From: Trissonchulus latispiculum
Taxonomy: Eukaryota; Nematoda; Enoplea; Enoplida; Ironidae
Assembly: GCA_030248195.1 (NCBI GenBank)
Contig: JASAND010008600.1
Location: 1 to 64,000 of the forward strand
Reading direction: 5' to 3'
Length of the DNA: 64,000 nucleotides
Numbering within the stretch: the stretch's first letter is position 1; each line of letters begins with the position of its first letter. The notes beneath the pieces are model-generated. The model worked only from the letters and a program-made list of their open reading frames with translations, was not told the DNA's origin and made no database searches. A program made the translations under genes and the position numbers. Below, in pieces: positions 25,347 to 37,366 of the stretch.

Positions 25347-25680
25347 AAAGCGGGAAGGATAATGTATTGAGCAGGAAAGCATTCCACGTATGCTAGAAAA
25401 TTATCAGAAAACAATAACAAATAATTCAGAAAAAATTTAGAAAACAAAAGGAAACAATTAGAAAACAATAAGCAAATGAACATTTTTGTGAGAAATACAT
25501 CAGAAATAATTAAGAAAGCAACTAGAAAAAATTGAAAAAATCAGAAAGCAATCAGAAAGTGGCGCAGCGATTAGAAAAAATTATAGAAAAAATTAGAAAA
25601 TATGTAGAAAACAATGAGAAAAATTCAGAAAAAATAGGAAAACAATCAGAAAACAAACCGTCAATTTTTCTAATTGTTTT
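25118..25680. repeat. TA tracts and AGAAAACAAT-type low complexity
   Basis: TA microsatellites lie at about 25126-25144 and 25296-25344, separated by a G-tract-rich segment. From 25393 to about 25670 a degenerate AGAAAACAAT/TCAGAAA repeat fills the sequence. Another TA tract is at 25724-25739. No coding capacity. Confidence 0.8.
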
Positions 25681-25754
25681 CTAGAAATGGGCTTCGTGTG
25701 CCCGGCCCCCCCCCTGGTGAAACTATATATATATATATAGACCGACCTATGTTA

Positions 25755-26533
25755 TGTACACCTAGATTGGACACGGACATGTTTCTGAGTCCAGAATAAG
25801 GTCAATATTGAGTCTAGAAGTCCATAAAACCGTTATAAACGTGTATTTCTCGCGATAAAACACGTTAAGCCAAAAATTTGGGCCTTTTTAAACAATTTTG
25901 CCAAATTTACCCTAAAAATCATAGTTTCCCTGGAAATTTTGGTTGGGGGGGCAAACTTCGAAAATTTGGTGGTAGATCCCCGAAAAGTGATGGGGAGTAC
26001 CCCCCCGACCCCCCCCCAAAATTCGGACCTCAGAAAATTCAAAAAAATGGTCTAAAAACGCAAAATTTTCTGTATTTTAACGTTTTGTCAAAACAAGGCT
26101 TGTTTTTATCGTTTTAGGCGTTTTTACACCGTAACCGATTTTAAGCCAAAATTGGAGAAAAAATTTTCAAAAAATGACCATTTTTTAGCAAAATTTAGCT
26201 AACTTTTTGGCCCCAAAAAGTGCTGGGGGGAGGTTCGGGGGGGGGGGGGGGTAACCAAAAGTGGGGGGACGGCTATATTCAAAAAAACACCGGGGGTAAA
26301 GTTGGTGGTAAAATTTGGGGGGGATACCCTCCAACCCCCCCCCTAGGGAAACTATGCTAAAAATGCCCCATTTTTGGCCCAATTTTCGCGCCTCGGGCGC
26401 ACTACCCCCCCCCCCCAGTTGGAGGGGAGGCGGGGGCCCCCAAAAATTTCTGGGGGGTTTGGAAAAATGGCTGGGGTGTTTACTTGTGTTGTGTTACTAC
26501 CCCCCCCCCCCCAACCCCTCAATTACACCTATG
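25755..26533. mobile_element. G/C-tract-rich hAT-like element, family B, copy 1 (left end uncertain)
   Basis: The interior matches the element at 57231-57880, sharing CCATAAAACCGTTATAAA, GTGTATTTCTCGCGATAA and ACACGTTAAGCC, and holds several runs of 8-14 G or C. It ends with TACACCTATG at 26524-26533, the family right terminus. The left end is not cleanly defined. Confidence 0.6.
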
Positions 26534-26541
26534 GAAATAGG

Positions 26542-27100
26542 CATAGGTGTACCACCTGTTTGAGTTGGGGGGGGGGAGTAGAAGGTCCAAATTTGGCTCG
26601 GGGGACCCCACCAAAATCCGAAATTTGGGGGAGGGGGACCCCCCTAAACTGTACCCAAGTTTTTTTAGCTAAAAATGCTCCTTTTTCGATGTACAGTACA
26701 TTAAACATACTCAAAAGCTTCTGTCAATAGTTTTCGGATGCGAAAATAGGGCTTGAAAATTGACAAATTTGTGCTAAAATATGCCTAAGTTGGCCCAGAT
26801 TGTGGTTTATAATTGCGTATATTACCTTTTAATTGCTATAAATAACCATCTTTAGCTCTTTATATGTGATTTATAGGCATTTCTTCGAATTTTTTTCAAA
26901 AATTTTCAGAAATTGCAAAAACTTTTTTCAAAAATTTTGCATTTTTTACCTGGTTTGGACCCAATTTTAGGGGGGGAGGGGGGTTTGAGCTCGGCTTGGG
27001 GGGAGTAGTTTAGGTCGGGTAGGGGGGGAAGGGGGTCTGGCCTCTCCGTGGGGGGGGTCTCACAGGGGGCAAACTGTAGCCTGGTACACGTACACCTATG
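26542..27100. mobile_element. G/C-tract-rich hAT-like element, family B, copy 2 (559 bp)
   Basis: Terminal inverted repeats CATAGGTGTA and TACACCTATG are flanked by the exact 8-bp duplication GAAATAGG (26534-26541 and 27101-27108). It lies directly after the right terminus of copy 1, separated only by the duplicated 8 bases. There is no ORF with a domain. The 8-bp duplication fits hAT. Confidence 0.75.
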
Positions 27101-27289
27101 GAAATAGGACATATTTGGAATCCGCAATTAAAGCCAGGAATTAGCTAACTATCTTGTTATATACCTTGGTTCCATTTTGTAACGTAACCTACTTATCCAC
27201 ATGACAAAATCATCCACAGCGTTTGGTAGAAACCTGGTAGAGATACAATGTGCATGTGATTTTAAAGCTCCTTTCAACTTTTATACAAA

Positions 27290-27670
27290 ATGGAGTTTAA
27301 TGTATCATATAGAGCTTACGGCGGCGATTCGGTTTGGTGACATCAACTTTTAAACATAATTGCTCGTTCATTACTTGGAATTAAGGGGAGGGGGCGACTA
27401 CAATGGGGTGCCCCAAATTTCTTATATCGGTTTTGTTTTTGTATGAATATACACCATGTGCGTGGTCAAAAAAATACTTGTTCGTTGGTTCTTGACTGGG
27501 TCTCAGTAGCTCGCCAGACACCTGAGAACCGGTCCGACCCCCCCCACTTTTCGTGACATCCACTATAAATACTAAAAAATTCTCTTTGCTGTTTTGGTTC
27601 AATGAAAACGTCTACACTTTGCCATAATCAGAGAAGAAGTATTGGGTAATACATACATAGTAATTGAGTA
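27290..27670 (-). repeat. Dispersed repeat family R, copy 1
   Basis: Reverse complement of 35920-36190, with shared words AAAAGTGGGGGG, GTCGGACC, AACCAACGA and TGTCACGAAAAG. It includes the apparent ORF at 27381-27602, which is the same repeat and not evidence of a gene. Confidence 0.65.
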
Positions 27671-28712
27671 ACATTGAGGCACAATTCAATTTATTAATGA
27701 TTACTATAATTCTTGACAGTTACAGTTATTGGATAATTGGATAGTAATAATAACACTAATTATAATAACAATGACCAAATGTAACACTCCACTGATTACA
27801 GATTTAGATGTACAAAATGTAGGTTACAAGATTGCCAGAGTTGCCAGTTTTAGAGTAAACTTTGTTAACTAGTTTTAGTTGGGGGACAAGACTTTGGATT
27901 CTGACTCGTTACCGTTACCGTTATCTCTTCTTCTTCTTTCTCTATACTATTATTCTCGACTATTATACTCTACTGCTAAACGCTGTGCTTTCCCTATATG
28001 TTCGTGTTCGTGTTGTCTATCTCTTTATCAGTCCTCTAAAGAAGGACAAGAATATTAATAATAATAAGTAAAGATAATAATAACAATAATAATGATAGTT
28101 AACAGATACACGCAAATTCCGGTCCTTGGGTGAGCCCAAGAATGCTATTCCAATCTCCTGTAGCGGAGCACACAGCGCACAGTTCCCGGATGCTATTCGG
28201 AAAACCTGAGGGGTCTAACACAGGGGTCGGTCTGGTTGGGAGATGCCTGGTGCGGTTATATAAACTTCAACAATTAATTAATTTAAATTATTAAATTATC
28301 TTCTTTTAAGTCTTCCTATCTTCGTTCCAAAACGCAGAATAGTTAGGCCAGAAAGGTGGGGATAACAACCCCCTCGGTAAGAATGACGAAAATCAAGGTA
28401 AAACTCATCTCTTAAATTGAAAGAATAGGGATCAATTTATAATAATCAAAAAGAATGTTAGGATTGCTTCTTTAGGCTTTAGGTCCCGTATTCAATTCCG
28501 GTGCTTTTCACAATCCGTCTCTGCCTTAACAATTCCACAAAAGTTCGATCCGATTCTTTATGTACCTTCACTAACTGATTCTGATCCAATTCACTGTCTA
28601 CTATAAATGTCCTTCTCTGGACTGACTACCAATTATATGACCAAAAATTAAGTACCAAAAATCTTCGAATACAAATTATCTGGACTTGATTCCGGCAGGA
28701 TCGATGTGACTT

Positions 28713-28764
28713 CCGCACCTGAATCAAATGGGTTAAAACCCATTAGTATAAGTTATAGGTGCGG
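28713..28764. repeat. Two-tier hairpin next to a tRNA-like T-arm
   Basis: The outer stem pairs CCGCACCT with AGGTGCGG, and an inner perfect stem pairs AATGGGTT with AACCCATT (28727-28744). Immediately to the right, 28758-28785 on the minus strand reads like a tRNA B box (GGGTTCGAATCCCG). No full tRNA cloverleaf fits, so this is probably a tRNA-derived remnant. Confidence 0.55.
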
Positions 28765-28940
28765 GATTCGAACCCAGCAACCATTACTCACTTTCTGGCT
28801 TTCTGAGATTAAAATTAAACTTTTAAGATTTGTATTGATTATAGTAACTGTATTTTCTGACAGATTTTGATACCGAATTGAAAGATTCGAACAATACATT
28901 AATGTTCCAGAGGTATTTTAGGCGAAAATGCTGTTTTTGG

Positions 28941-28972
28941 GCAATTTCCTGCAATTCCATGCAGGAAATTGC
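28941..28972. repeat. Perfect 13-bp hairpin
   Basis: GCAATTTCCTGCA is followed by a 6-base loop and the exact complement. Confidence 0.85.
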
Positions 28973-29776
28973 AATAACAATGTGATTTCACTCCGTATAT
29001 GCTGTTTCTGCACTGTTCCAAGTTGGAACACCAGTGTGAACGTGAATTCATGCTTTTAGCAACAGTTAAACACTGATTAAGTATTTTGTGGTAATTTCCG
29101 TACTTGTATAGCACAAACACGTAAATTTATGGCAACATTAAGCTATTTGGGGCCCTTTTCTGGCCCCAGAGTTCAGGGCAGTAACAACTCCCTGTTATCG
29201 AAATATTACATGACTTGAAACCAAACACAGTAAAAGGTTAAAGGATGGTTTGGTTAGAAGATGGTTCATTTTTCCCTATCCATATTTCTTACGTAATTAA
29301 TTGTTATTTAGCTGTTTCAGGCACATGATTAATTAGTACACGACTTTAAATTGAAACTGTCGATTTATAGATGCTCATTATTGCCATTTATGAATGAATG
29401 ATATGAAACGAATTCGTGTTGAGAGTGGACATGATGAGGTTAATACTGCGACCTCACCGATCATCATGTAGCTTAAATTTACTAATTCTATCATCAGTAA
29501 GGGCACAGACACGAAACGGTTCCTAACCACAATTGCGGTCATTATTACAGACTAACCATTAACAAGATTTGGCGGAACGGACTAGAAATGGCAATAACGA
29601 CATTTATTTATTTCAAAATAAAAACGACAGCACTTCTAACTGAGAATTATAACTAATACTAGTCTTGCGTATTATTGCTGTACTCCTTTCATGTGGACAG
29701 TCTGAAAGTCGTAATTTTTTGTAAGAAGTACATTTGTTTAATGCTAACTGACTATCCAGGAGGTTCCTTTCATGCG

Positions 29777-29819
29777 ATTCGGCCGCACTCTTAACAGAGA
29801 GTGACTTACGCGGCCGAAT
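29777..29819. repeat. Nested hairpin
   Basis: The outer stem ATTCGGCCGC pairs with GCGGCCGAAT; the inner stem CACTCT pairs with AGAGTG. Confidence 0.8.
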
Positions 29820-30459
29820 TGGGGAAACCGCAGCGCAGACCAAAAGAAGGACCTAATACGGAGGTCCCCATGGCCCTAAATCCTATGCTCTATGACTCAT
29901 TTGCATATTTCCTGTTCTAAACCAAAACCTAAATTGCGTACGTAATTCTGCATTCACGAACTTTCAGACATGTATACAAGGCTTGGTTGCCAGAAACTAT
30001 GTTACCCTCTATTATCTTCCGGCTTGCTAGCTAAACCCTGATGCAATTTTGGTGCTTCACGTATACCATGCGTACAAACAGTCGTTTTACACTCAGACGA
30101 TCACATTCCCAATTATTTCAGTCAATCGTATCGTACAAACAGTAACATTCACGTACTTCTTAAACAAATTAATACGTACTCTTATTTCCTAGCTAAACAA
30201 TCTTTTAACAGCAATTACACAAACATTTGGACTACTGATTAATAAACATTCACACTGCACTTATACACCAAGACTAGAATACACTCATGTCAAATCCCGA
30301 ATATATTCGTTCACACAAACCACAAACATACCTTTACCCTGCTTCATATCTGAGTTCTCGCTCACTCGGCGGTGCTCGCAACCTTTATCGAACAGAAGGA
30401 GTTTCCGCGAGTCACGACACACCTATGATCACACAAGCGCACATGACAGGGTCATTCAT

Positions 30460-30609
<150 letters not shown>

Positions 30610-31126
30610 GTCATACTATTTCTTAGCTAATGGTTATTTAACTATTTCTAATTGCAAACATGATTACAACTACAAATACAACAAAACCTAATACTAGCTA
30701 CAACTAATGTTATTAATTTCTTAGCTACTATTTTAAATATATCCTAACAATATTAACTATTAAATTTTAGGGATTTTTGTGAAAACTTTGGTGTGAGTTT
30801 TAACGTTTTAAAACTCGACTTTTAGCGAGGAAGTTTGAGAAGTTTGTAGCATTTTGGATTTTGCCAAGCAATCATTACTACAAAAACTACTACAACACAT
30901 TATTAATGTTAATACATAAAGGAATGGGCAGGGAAGCCGGTCATTCCTTTTTAAAACTTCTTAATAATTAATTAAAATAAAACAACTCATAGCTTTTAGA
31001 ATTCGAGTCAAACGTCCTAGATGTTTAATGACCTATTATTTTTGGAACCGACCTAAAGCTGAAATAAACGACATAATACAGAACAGTAAAAATTTCTGGA
31101 TTGACTGCGCCTTGATTAACAATATG

Positions 31127-31149
31127 GCCGGCAACTCCTAGTTGCCGGC
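31127..31149. repeat. Perfect 10-bp hairpin
   Basis: GCCGGCAACT, loop CCT, then the exact complement. Confidence 0.85.
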
Positions 31150-31375
31150 TGTGGGGAAACGATTTCCAGAACTAACTCAATATCTTTTGGGGTCATACTT
31201 TTGGAGACCCACTAACTCACTCCTATGAGGTAAGGTTCCCACTCATTTCTTCCCAAGAAACTACAAAATACATCACTATTTTCTGGCCTCTAAGGCCCTA
31301 GTAAAAACGTGAATTCTAGATTGTGGCTTGACCGAAGAATTAAATAAAACGTGAAATAAAATAAAGTTAGGCAAA

Positions 31376-31765
31376 TCTCAAGACCCCCATCGCACAGGAG
31401 GAATTTACATAAGCTGCCTTCTGAAGAGAAATCATAAAAGTAAAAGATGAAATAATAAATAAGGAACAAAACTCAAGACCTCCATCGAACAGGAGGGGTT
31501 TACATGAGCTGCCCCACAACAAGAAATCATAAAACAAAAGGTAGAAATAAACTAAAACTGGCCTTGGGCCCACTCATGCTAGAAAACTGAAAATTGGCCA
31601 GAAGGCCTCGCATCAGAAAAATGAAAAAGTTGGCGGTAGGCTCAAAATCGTACATAAAAGAGCTTAGCCCGAAGGCCCATATAATACAGAAAAAATGGCC
31701 GAAAGGCCCAAAAAATACATGTATAAAAATTGGCCCGAAGGCCCATAGCAACAATAAAAAATATG
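31376..31765. repeat. Tandem repeats, two types
   Basis: Two diverged copies of a block of about 90 bp (31380 and 31473; CTCAAGACC, CATCG, ACAGGAGG, AGAAATCATAAAA) are followed by about five short GAAGGCCCA/GGCCAGAAGGCC-type units spaced 30-45 bases (31560-31765). Confidence 0.7.
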
Positions 31766-31881
31766 GCCAAAAAAGGTGGCCTTTGTTTCTTCCTAGATTT
31801 TTTCCTCGTTTCTTTTCATGGCCAAGCATAGAACACCTATTTTGCCCTCAGTTGAGTGTGTTCGCTGTTGATCTCAATGTT

Positions 31882-32086
31882 CTTTTCTAGCCCGAAGACT
31901 AGAAAAGTCCCTAATCTTTTTCCTAACCTGGGAGGGTGTGCTTATTTTCCGCGCCAAAACTCTGGCACACAGCGGAGACACACCAGATGGAGGGGGGTAA
32001 AAGCAACCTCCTGAGGTTGCTGCTCAAGCGAACACTGAAGATTCGGAAAAGTTTTGGGCCGAGCTGACAGCTCTCTTACAGCTCGG
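31882..32086. repeat. Cluster of perfect hairpins
   Basis: Stems at 31882-31907 (CTTTTCTAG), 32002-32021 (AGCAACCTC, 2-base loop) and 32059-32086 (CCGAGCTG). Confidence 0.8.
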
Positions 32087-32138
32087 TGTCAGGTCATTAA
32101 ATCGGGTCGAGGCGGACTTTTCCTTTGTTTTTAAGGCA

Positions 32139-32174
32139 AAGCTTCTAGAAAGTTCTAGAACTTTCTAGAAGCTT
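32139..32174. promoter_or_regulatory. Perfect six-pentamer heat-shock-element array
   Basis: A 36-bp perfect palindrome. TTC at 32143, 32153 and 32163 alternates with GAA at 32148, 32158 and 32168, all exactly 5 bp apart. This is the nTTCn/nGAAn architecture bound by trimeric heat-shock factor, here long enough for two trimers. The palindrome makes direction ambiguous. A CTTAAAAACA word just beyond it on the minus strand (about 32126-32135) could act as a weak TATA box. No obvious target ORF is nearby. HSF binding is inferred from the motif. Confidence 0.6.
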
Positions 32175-32702
32175 GCAACCCTTTGCATTTGGGGCGCAGC
32201 GACGGGTTGAGCCAGCTGGCCATCGGGTGTCGAAATTAATGACATTTAGAAGATATTACGCCCCAACTGACCCATTATTGATAAATTTTGGGTGCTGAAA
32301 CTCGGCGAATCTTTGCGAAATTTTCTTTAACACATAAGGTAACCAAAGGGAAAACTTCGTGAGTTTTCGTAACTTTGTCGAATTATTACGATAGATATAC
32401 CATTTTCCGTGAGTTAAAATTTTCATCACCATAAAATCAACCAATAAATCACCATTAAAATCACCATAAACTACGTACTTATCTACCTATATCTAGCTAC
32501 TCATTTTAATTTTCATATTATTAATGAGGGAGATTAGCCCCCTCTAATCGGTATGACTTGGACTGATACTACTATTTTCCTCCTCTTTCTTTGTTGACCT
32601 TGACCTCGGCCAAGAGTTCAAGCGAGGACAACTGCTTGGCCCTGGGAGAAAGAGGCCTAGCAGAATGGAAAGGAAAAGAAAACAACACCTGACTGAGGTG
32701 TA

Positions 32703-32763
32703 GTCTAGGAGGTAGACAACCTCCTAGACAATGAAAAAGGAAAGGTTTGACTTAAGTCAAACC
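32703..32763. repeat. Two adjacent perfect hairpins
   Basis: 32703-32729 pairs GTCTAGGAGGT with its complement around a 5-base loop. 32744-32763 is a 20-bp loopless palindrome (GGTTTGACTT half). A 6-bp stem follows at 32786-32802. Confidence 0.85.
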
Positions 32764-33285
32764 AAAGAAAAGAACCTTTTCAGAGCACTCCTTTTTGGAG
32801 TGATGAGATTACGAAATAAAAAGTTATTTTTAGGAGTTGAAAAGTAGGGTTTGGATTTTTGGAATCAGGATCAAATTCTCTTTCATATGAGCCCAAGTCA
32901 TGTTACCGACCAAAATTACAAAATTTAACCAAATATTAACTAAATATCACTAATTATCATTTATTAACCTTATCTAACTACGTACTTAGCTATTCAGTAT
33001 TAGGCATCTCCGACCGGGAAAAAGGGGAATTGAGAGTCCTATCTCGGACTTCATAAGAGTAACTACCCTTTCAACTGGGATTTGTAATTTAGTTTTAATA
33101 AGGGGATTAGTACAATTAAAGGCTGTTTAAACTTCCGTTAATTATTAAAACTGGTTTCTCAATTGATTTGTGTCCACTGCGTGTTCGATTTCCTTCGCTA
33201 CTAACCTATTTAGTACCTAAATCGAAAATCTTAGTCCCTAATTGAATGAATAGTAATTTGTGCTTGGCAACTCTGGCAAATCAGG

Positions 33286-35919
33286 ACAAGACATAACAAA
33301 AATGCATCCAATAATCTTGAGCATTAATTCCAATCCGATCAATCATTACCGAACTAGGAACTTTCATCTCCTTTGTAATTGAAGAATTCATTTTTCGCAC
33401 GATTCTTTATTTGCCATTTAGTTCTCAAACTCATTTTTAGCCTTTATAAAACTCCTTTCATTACACATTAAAGTAAAGACAAACTGAGGTTGTGTCTTGT
33501 TGCCAATTTTACAGTTTTCAAGTTTTGTGAACGCGTTGTGAATAAAATAGGATCTGGTTCAGGACTGTTGCATTCGGTATCTCCAGCAATTTGACATGAG
33601 GCATGTTTACTTCCTCCACTTAATGTTTAGGATTTTTCAAAAGGGAATTACAAAGAAAGGAAGCTGCCTGTAATGTCCTTGAACTCGAAATATGATTTTT
33701 TTATGATATGCGATGTATTCAAATGGAAGTGTATAAAAATTGGAAAAGTTGTGTTAAAAGCGTTGAACATTATGTGAAAAATATATATCCAAAAGCATGC
33801 TAGTACACAAAAGTGTAAGAATTCAAAAAGTCAAAAATTTAGCAACTGTTAATAAGGGTGGAAATGACGCTGACCACTGAATATTTCGTGGATCGCTGAT
33901 CACTAATGTATCTGCAAGTATATATTTGCAAAAATACTTTTTTTTTGCTACGGACTTATCCACCATCAAGGCACTACATGAGGCCTATACGGTGATGCTC
34001 TCCGCAGTCCTTTGAAAGTGGACAAGAAAGCGGAGAAGCGAAGACCACGGACAGAAAACGTGATCCCCAAGCCAAGTCGGTGTACGGTTATTGGCACATG
34101 GCCGCAGTCACACCCAAGGCAAACGACGTTGACGGTTAGCAACAAAGTTTGCCCCCCGCATACCTCGAGTGACTAAGATGGCTGAAACTTCGGTAAGGCT
34201 ACTCGGAAAGCCTGGGGACAAAAAAAAACTGGCTGCAGAAGCAAGGAACGAAGGGTAAGAGCCGAGTCTCAAGATAGGAAAGAATGAAAGTCCACTTCTT
34301 TGATTTATTCTTAACTTAAATTACCAATAAACTTTTTTACCCCCCACGTCGTTTGGTGTGGTTTGGTTTAGCTTAGTTCGGTTGTATTGCAACGATATTA
34401 TCAGCCATAGGTAACAAAACAGTGTCCTAAGCTTTCCGTTTGCGTTTGAAACAGCTTAGAAATACCAGTCAAATGCTGAAAGTTGCCTCATCTATCAATT
34501 ATACAGACTACGCTGTACACAGGATCAAATTTTTTCCACGTATCTTTACTTTACTGTCATGAACCCTTAAGCCAAGTTTAAAGTAATAATAAAATTTGAT
34601 AGCGACTTAGCCAACTGGATCCGTAGGTGGAGTGGAGACCTACATCCTTTCCATGCCCATCTGTCATGTCACTGCTGTTTACTGTGCTACCAATGGGTAT
34701 ATCCCAGTCAGGATCCCGGTGGCATGGTTTAGCTACAAAACGTACTTAGAATTATCCCAGTCGATTATTGTTAATGTAAATTTGATAAGAAGCCATTTCT
34801 CGTTATCGACGCATAACAACAATAGAAATAAAGTTATGAAAAGAGTTGTTTCCTTAATTCCTTTAATCTACGCAATAGAGTGGATTATGGTTGTTTTAAT
34901 GCATTGAATTGAACTGAGTAACCGACAATGCGGAAACAGATTAATACACGAAGATTTGTGGTCGAAGAAAATAAATTTTAAATAAATATTCTCAAACTTA
35001 TCATTAAATGGCCGCCATTCTTCTTCGCAAAAATACTTATAACTACACTAAACATGCAACATCAATAGGGCAGGTTTGCTTTAGGTTCCATCAATGCCAA
35101 TGGCACAGCCGGCATCTCTCAAAGAAATGAATTCTGAGTAAAGTGATTCTGAGTCAAATGCATTTAGAATAAAGTGATTCTGACTAAAGTGATTCTGAGT
35201 AAAGTGATTCTGAGTACTGAATGTAAACCGCTCAAATTGCAGTGATTTGTAGCCTTACTGACCCTACCACAAGAACATAAATTTCATCATGCTTCCGTTA
35301 TAAATAGATGTATGCTGATACTTTGATTATTCCGTTGAATGCAAACTCAACTGCCTGACCAGTGCATTCTTGTTGCGTTTGTACAGCCTCCCTAATGAAA
35401 AGAAAACAGCCGTACACAGTCGATAAGCAACGAAACACATGTAAACAAATAAATTTTACCCGATACAAACGTTTTCGCAACGTAATCAAGACATTTATGA
35501 TAAGGCATAGTGAAGGCCGAAGCGTTCAATTTAGTGGTCCTTTTATACAATGAAATTTCAGTTTATCGAAAATAACTTGGCATAGATGGCAAATACGCGA
35601 TTGCACCAAGACGAAAGGTTGTTCAGAATGACGAAAGCTATCGATTAATATACATATTGTGCATATTGGACAATTTTAAAAAATTCGGTTTGTTATCGGG
35701 TTTTGGCACTTTTTTCATGTTTCAAGTGGAATAAAACTATAATGCCTGGGCAGAATTCCTTCATATTTTGCATAATTTTGTAGACCTATAGGGTGTACGT
35801 TCACGCCAAATTTCAGCTTCCGAGGTCCTACCAAAATTAGATTTTTTGAGTCGGCGGCCAAAATTTTCCAAATTTTGGGCGTTTCTTTAAGTTTACGATA
35901 GTATTGCTCTCTAACCGTT
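33286..35919. other. Noncoding region with a 15-bp minisatellite
   Basis: No gene recognised. At 35129-35216 the unit GTGATTCTGAGTAAA is repeated about five times with variants. The small frames at 34632-34907 and 35298-35553 show no domain. Confidence 0.45.
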
Positions 35920-36190
35920 AAGGTTACAGCAAAGCAAATGCTATGTGTATATTACCCGATATGTCTTCTCTCAATGTGCCGAAGCGTAGATGTTTTCATT
36001 GAACCAAACAGCAAAGAAAAATGTTGTAGTATTTATAGTGGATGTCACGAAAAGTGGGGGGTCGGACCAGTTCTCACATGGCTGACGACCTACTGAGAGC
36101 CAGCTAAGAACCAACGACCATATTTTTTGACAACGCACATGCGGTATATTCATGCAAGCAAGAAAGATGCGGCAAAAGTTTAGTCGCTCC
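35920..36190 (+). repeat. Dispersed repeat family R, copy 2
   Basis: Inverted relative of 27290-27670. It lies directly against the TTAA-flanked MITE at 36201. Confidence 0.65.
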
Positions 36191-36200
36191 CCTCCCTTAA

Positions 36201-36965
36201 GGTGGTGGTATCCTTTTGTGCAGTGCATTTGTGGTGATTCTTTGAAATGCTATAACTTTCGCAATTTTGGGAGTTGAAAAGAGCTTTATACATCATTTTA
36301 AAGCTTATAACTAGTACCAGAGCTTGCGAAACTAGCAACATCATCACTAAACTAGCAAAAATGTTCTGGCATACTGACATTTGATAGGCTTAATACAGAC
36401 TAAAAATTTTTGAACATCGATTTCTCAAAACTGTAGCCAAAAGTTTTTTTTTGTGCCATGATGTGAAGGACATACAATGGGCCTAGGAATATCTTTTTGG
36501 ATTTAGCTCAACAAGCCAAATCTCTAGCTTAAAGCAACGAATCCCAGCAGAAAACCATCCTAACAGACATTGATAAAATGGGCAATTAGACCCCGTATCG
36601 ATTGAGTATAAACAAAAGAAAATTGTCCGTACAATTTGGCAGTCATTTAAAAAAAAACTGATTTCCTGGAAAATGGCCGTTTTTTGACCCCAAAATACTG
36701 ACTTAACCATTAGAGATAGCTCGAAGGTTGTCAAAGCAAGGATGTTCGTTTTGTATCCTCTTTCCATCCATAACAACCAATCTGATCTATCTACTATCTA
36801 CTGAGAGTATAATGCTAGAAACCGAAAATTTCTTATCTTTTCACCTAAAATGTGGGACTGGTCCCAGAATGTTAAAGAGCACCAAAATAGCATGTTTGGA
36901 AAGTTTCATCTTCATAAAAAATTGAAGCTTATAGGTCCAAATTTACACAAAAGGCAACCACCCCC
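36201..36965. mobile_element. TTAA-flanked MITE (765 bp)
   Basis: The ends GGTGGTGGTATCC and GGGGGTGGTTGCC (reverse complement of the right end) are each bordered by TTAA (36197-36200 and 36966-36969). A partial copy lies at 45180-45438, also ending at TTAA. TTAA duplications occur in piggyBac and Kolobok transposons; the termini do not let me choose. There is no transposase; the frames inside have no domain. Confidence 0.7.
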
Positions 36966-36974
36966 TTAAGAAGC

Positions 36975-37330
36975 CATTTTTCGGTTTTTCTTCTTGAAAC
37001 TAATTTTACTTGTTTAATGTTTAACACATTTCAGAAGAAGCATAATCTTCCAGATTTTTTGCAGACTCAAGTAAGTTTTTTCGAGAGCAATCGGTTATAT
37101 CATTCAACGCCTCTATCAAATAGCTGGGGACCTTTTTTTATTACAATATCGCTCTTATGTGGTGGATTTGTTTATTATTTTACGAAATATTCTACGCAAC
37201 CAATTAAAAGCATAATACATGCCCAAAGCTGAAGCAATTATTGCGAAATCTTCCGAATTAAGTTTCTCATAAATGCTTCAACAAAAGTTGCCCAAAATTA
37301 GCATGTACGTCTATTTGGGAGGTGCACAAA
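36975..37330 (+). repeat. Dispersed repeat family D, copy 3
   Basis: Matches 7850-8230, sharing TTCCAGATTTT and CAAATAGCTGGGGACC. Confidence 0.65.
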
Positions 37331-37344
37331 GGGAATATTTTTAT

Positions 37345-37366
37345 TATCTCGCCTAAAGGCGAGATA
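37345..37366. repeat. Perfect 9-bp hairpin
   Basis: TATCTCGCC, loop TAAA, GGCGAGATA. Confidence 0.8.

Noticed and set aside
25170..25370. Gly/Arg-rich ORF
   Set aside because: Product of G tracts and a TA microsatellite.
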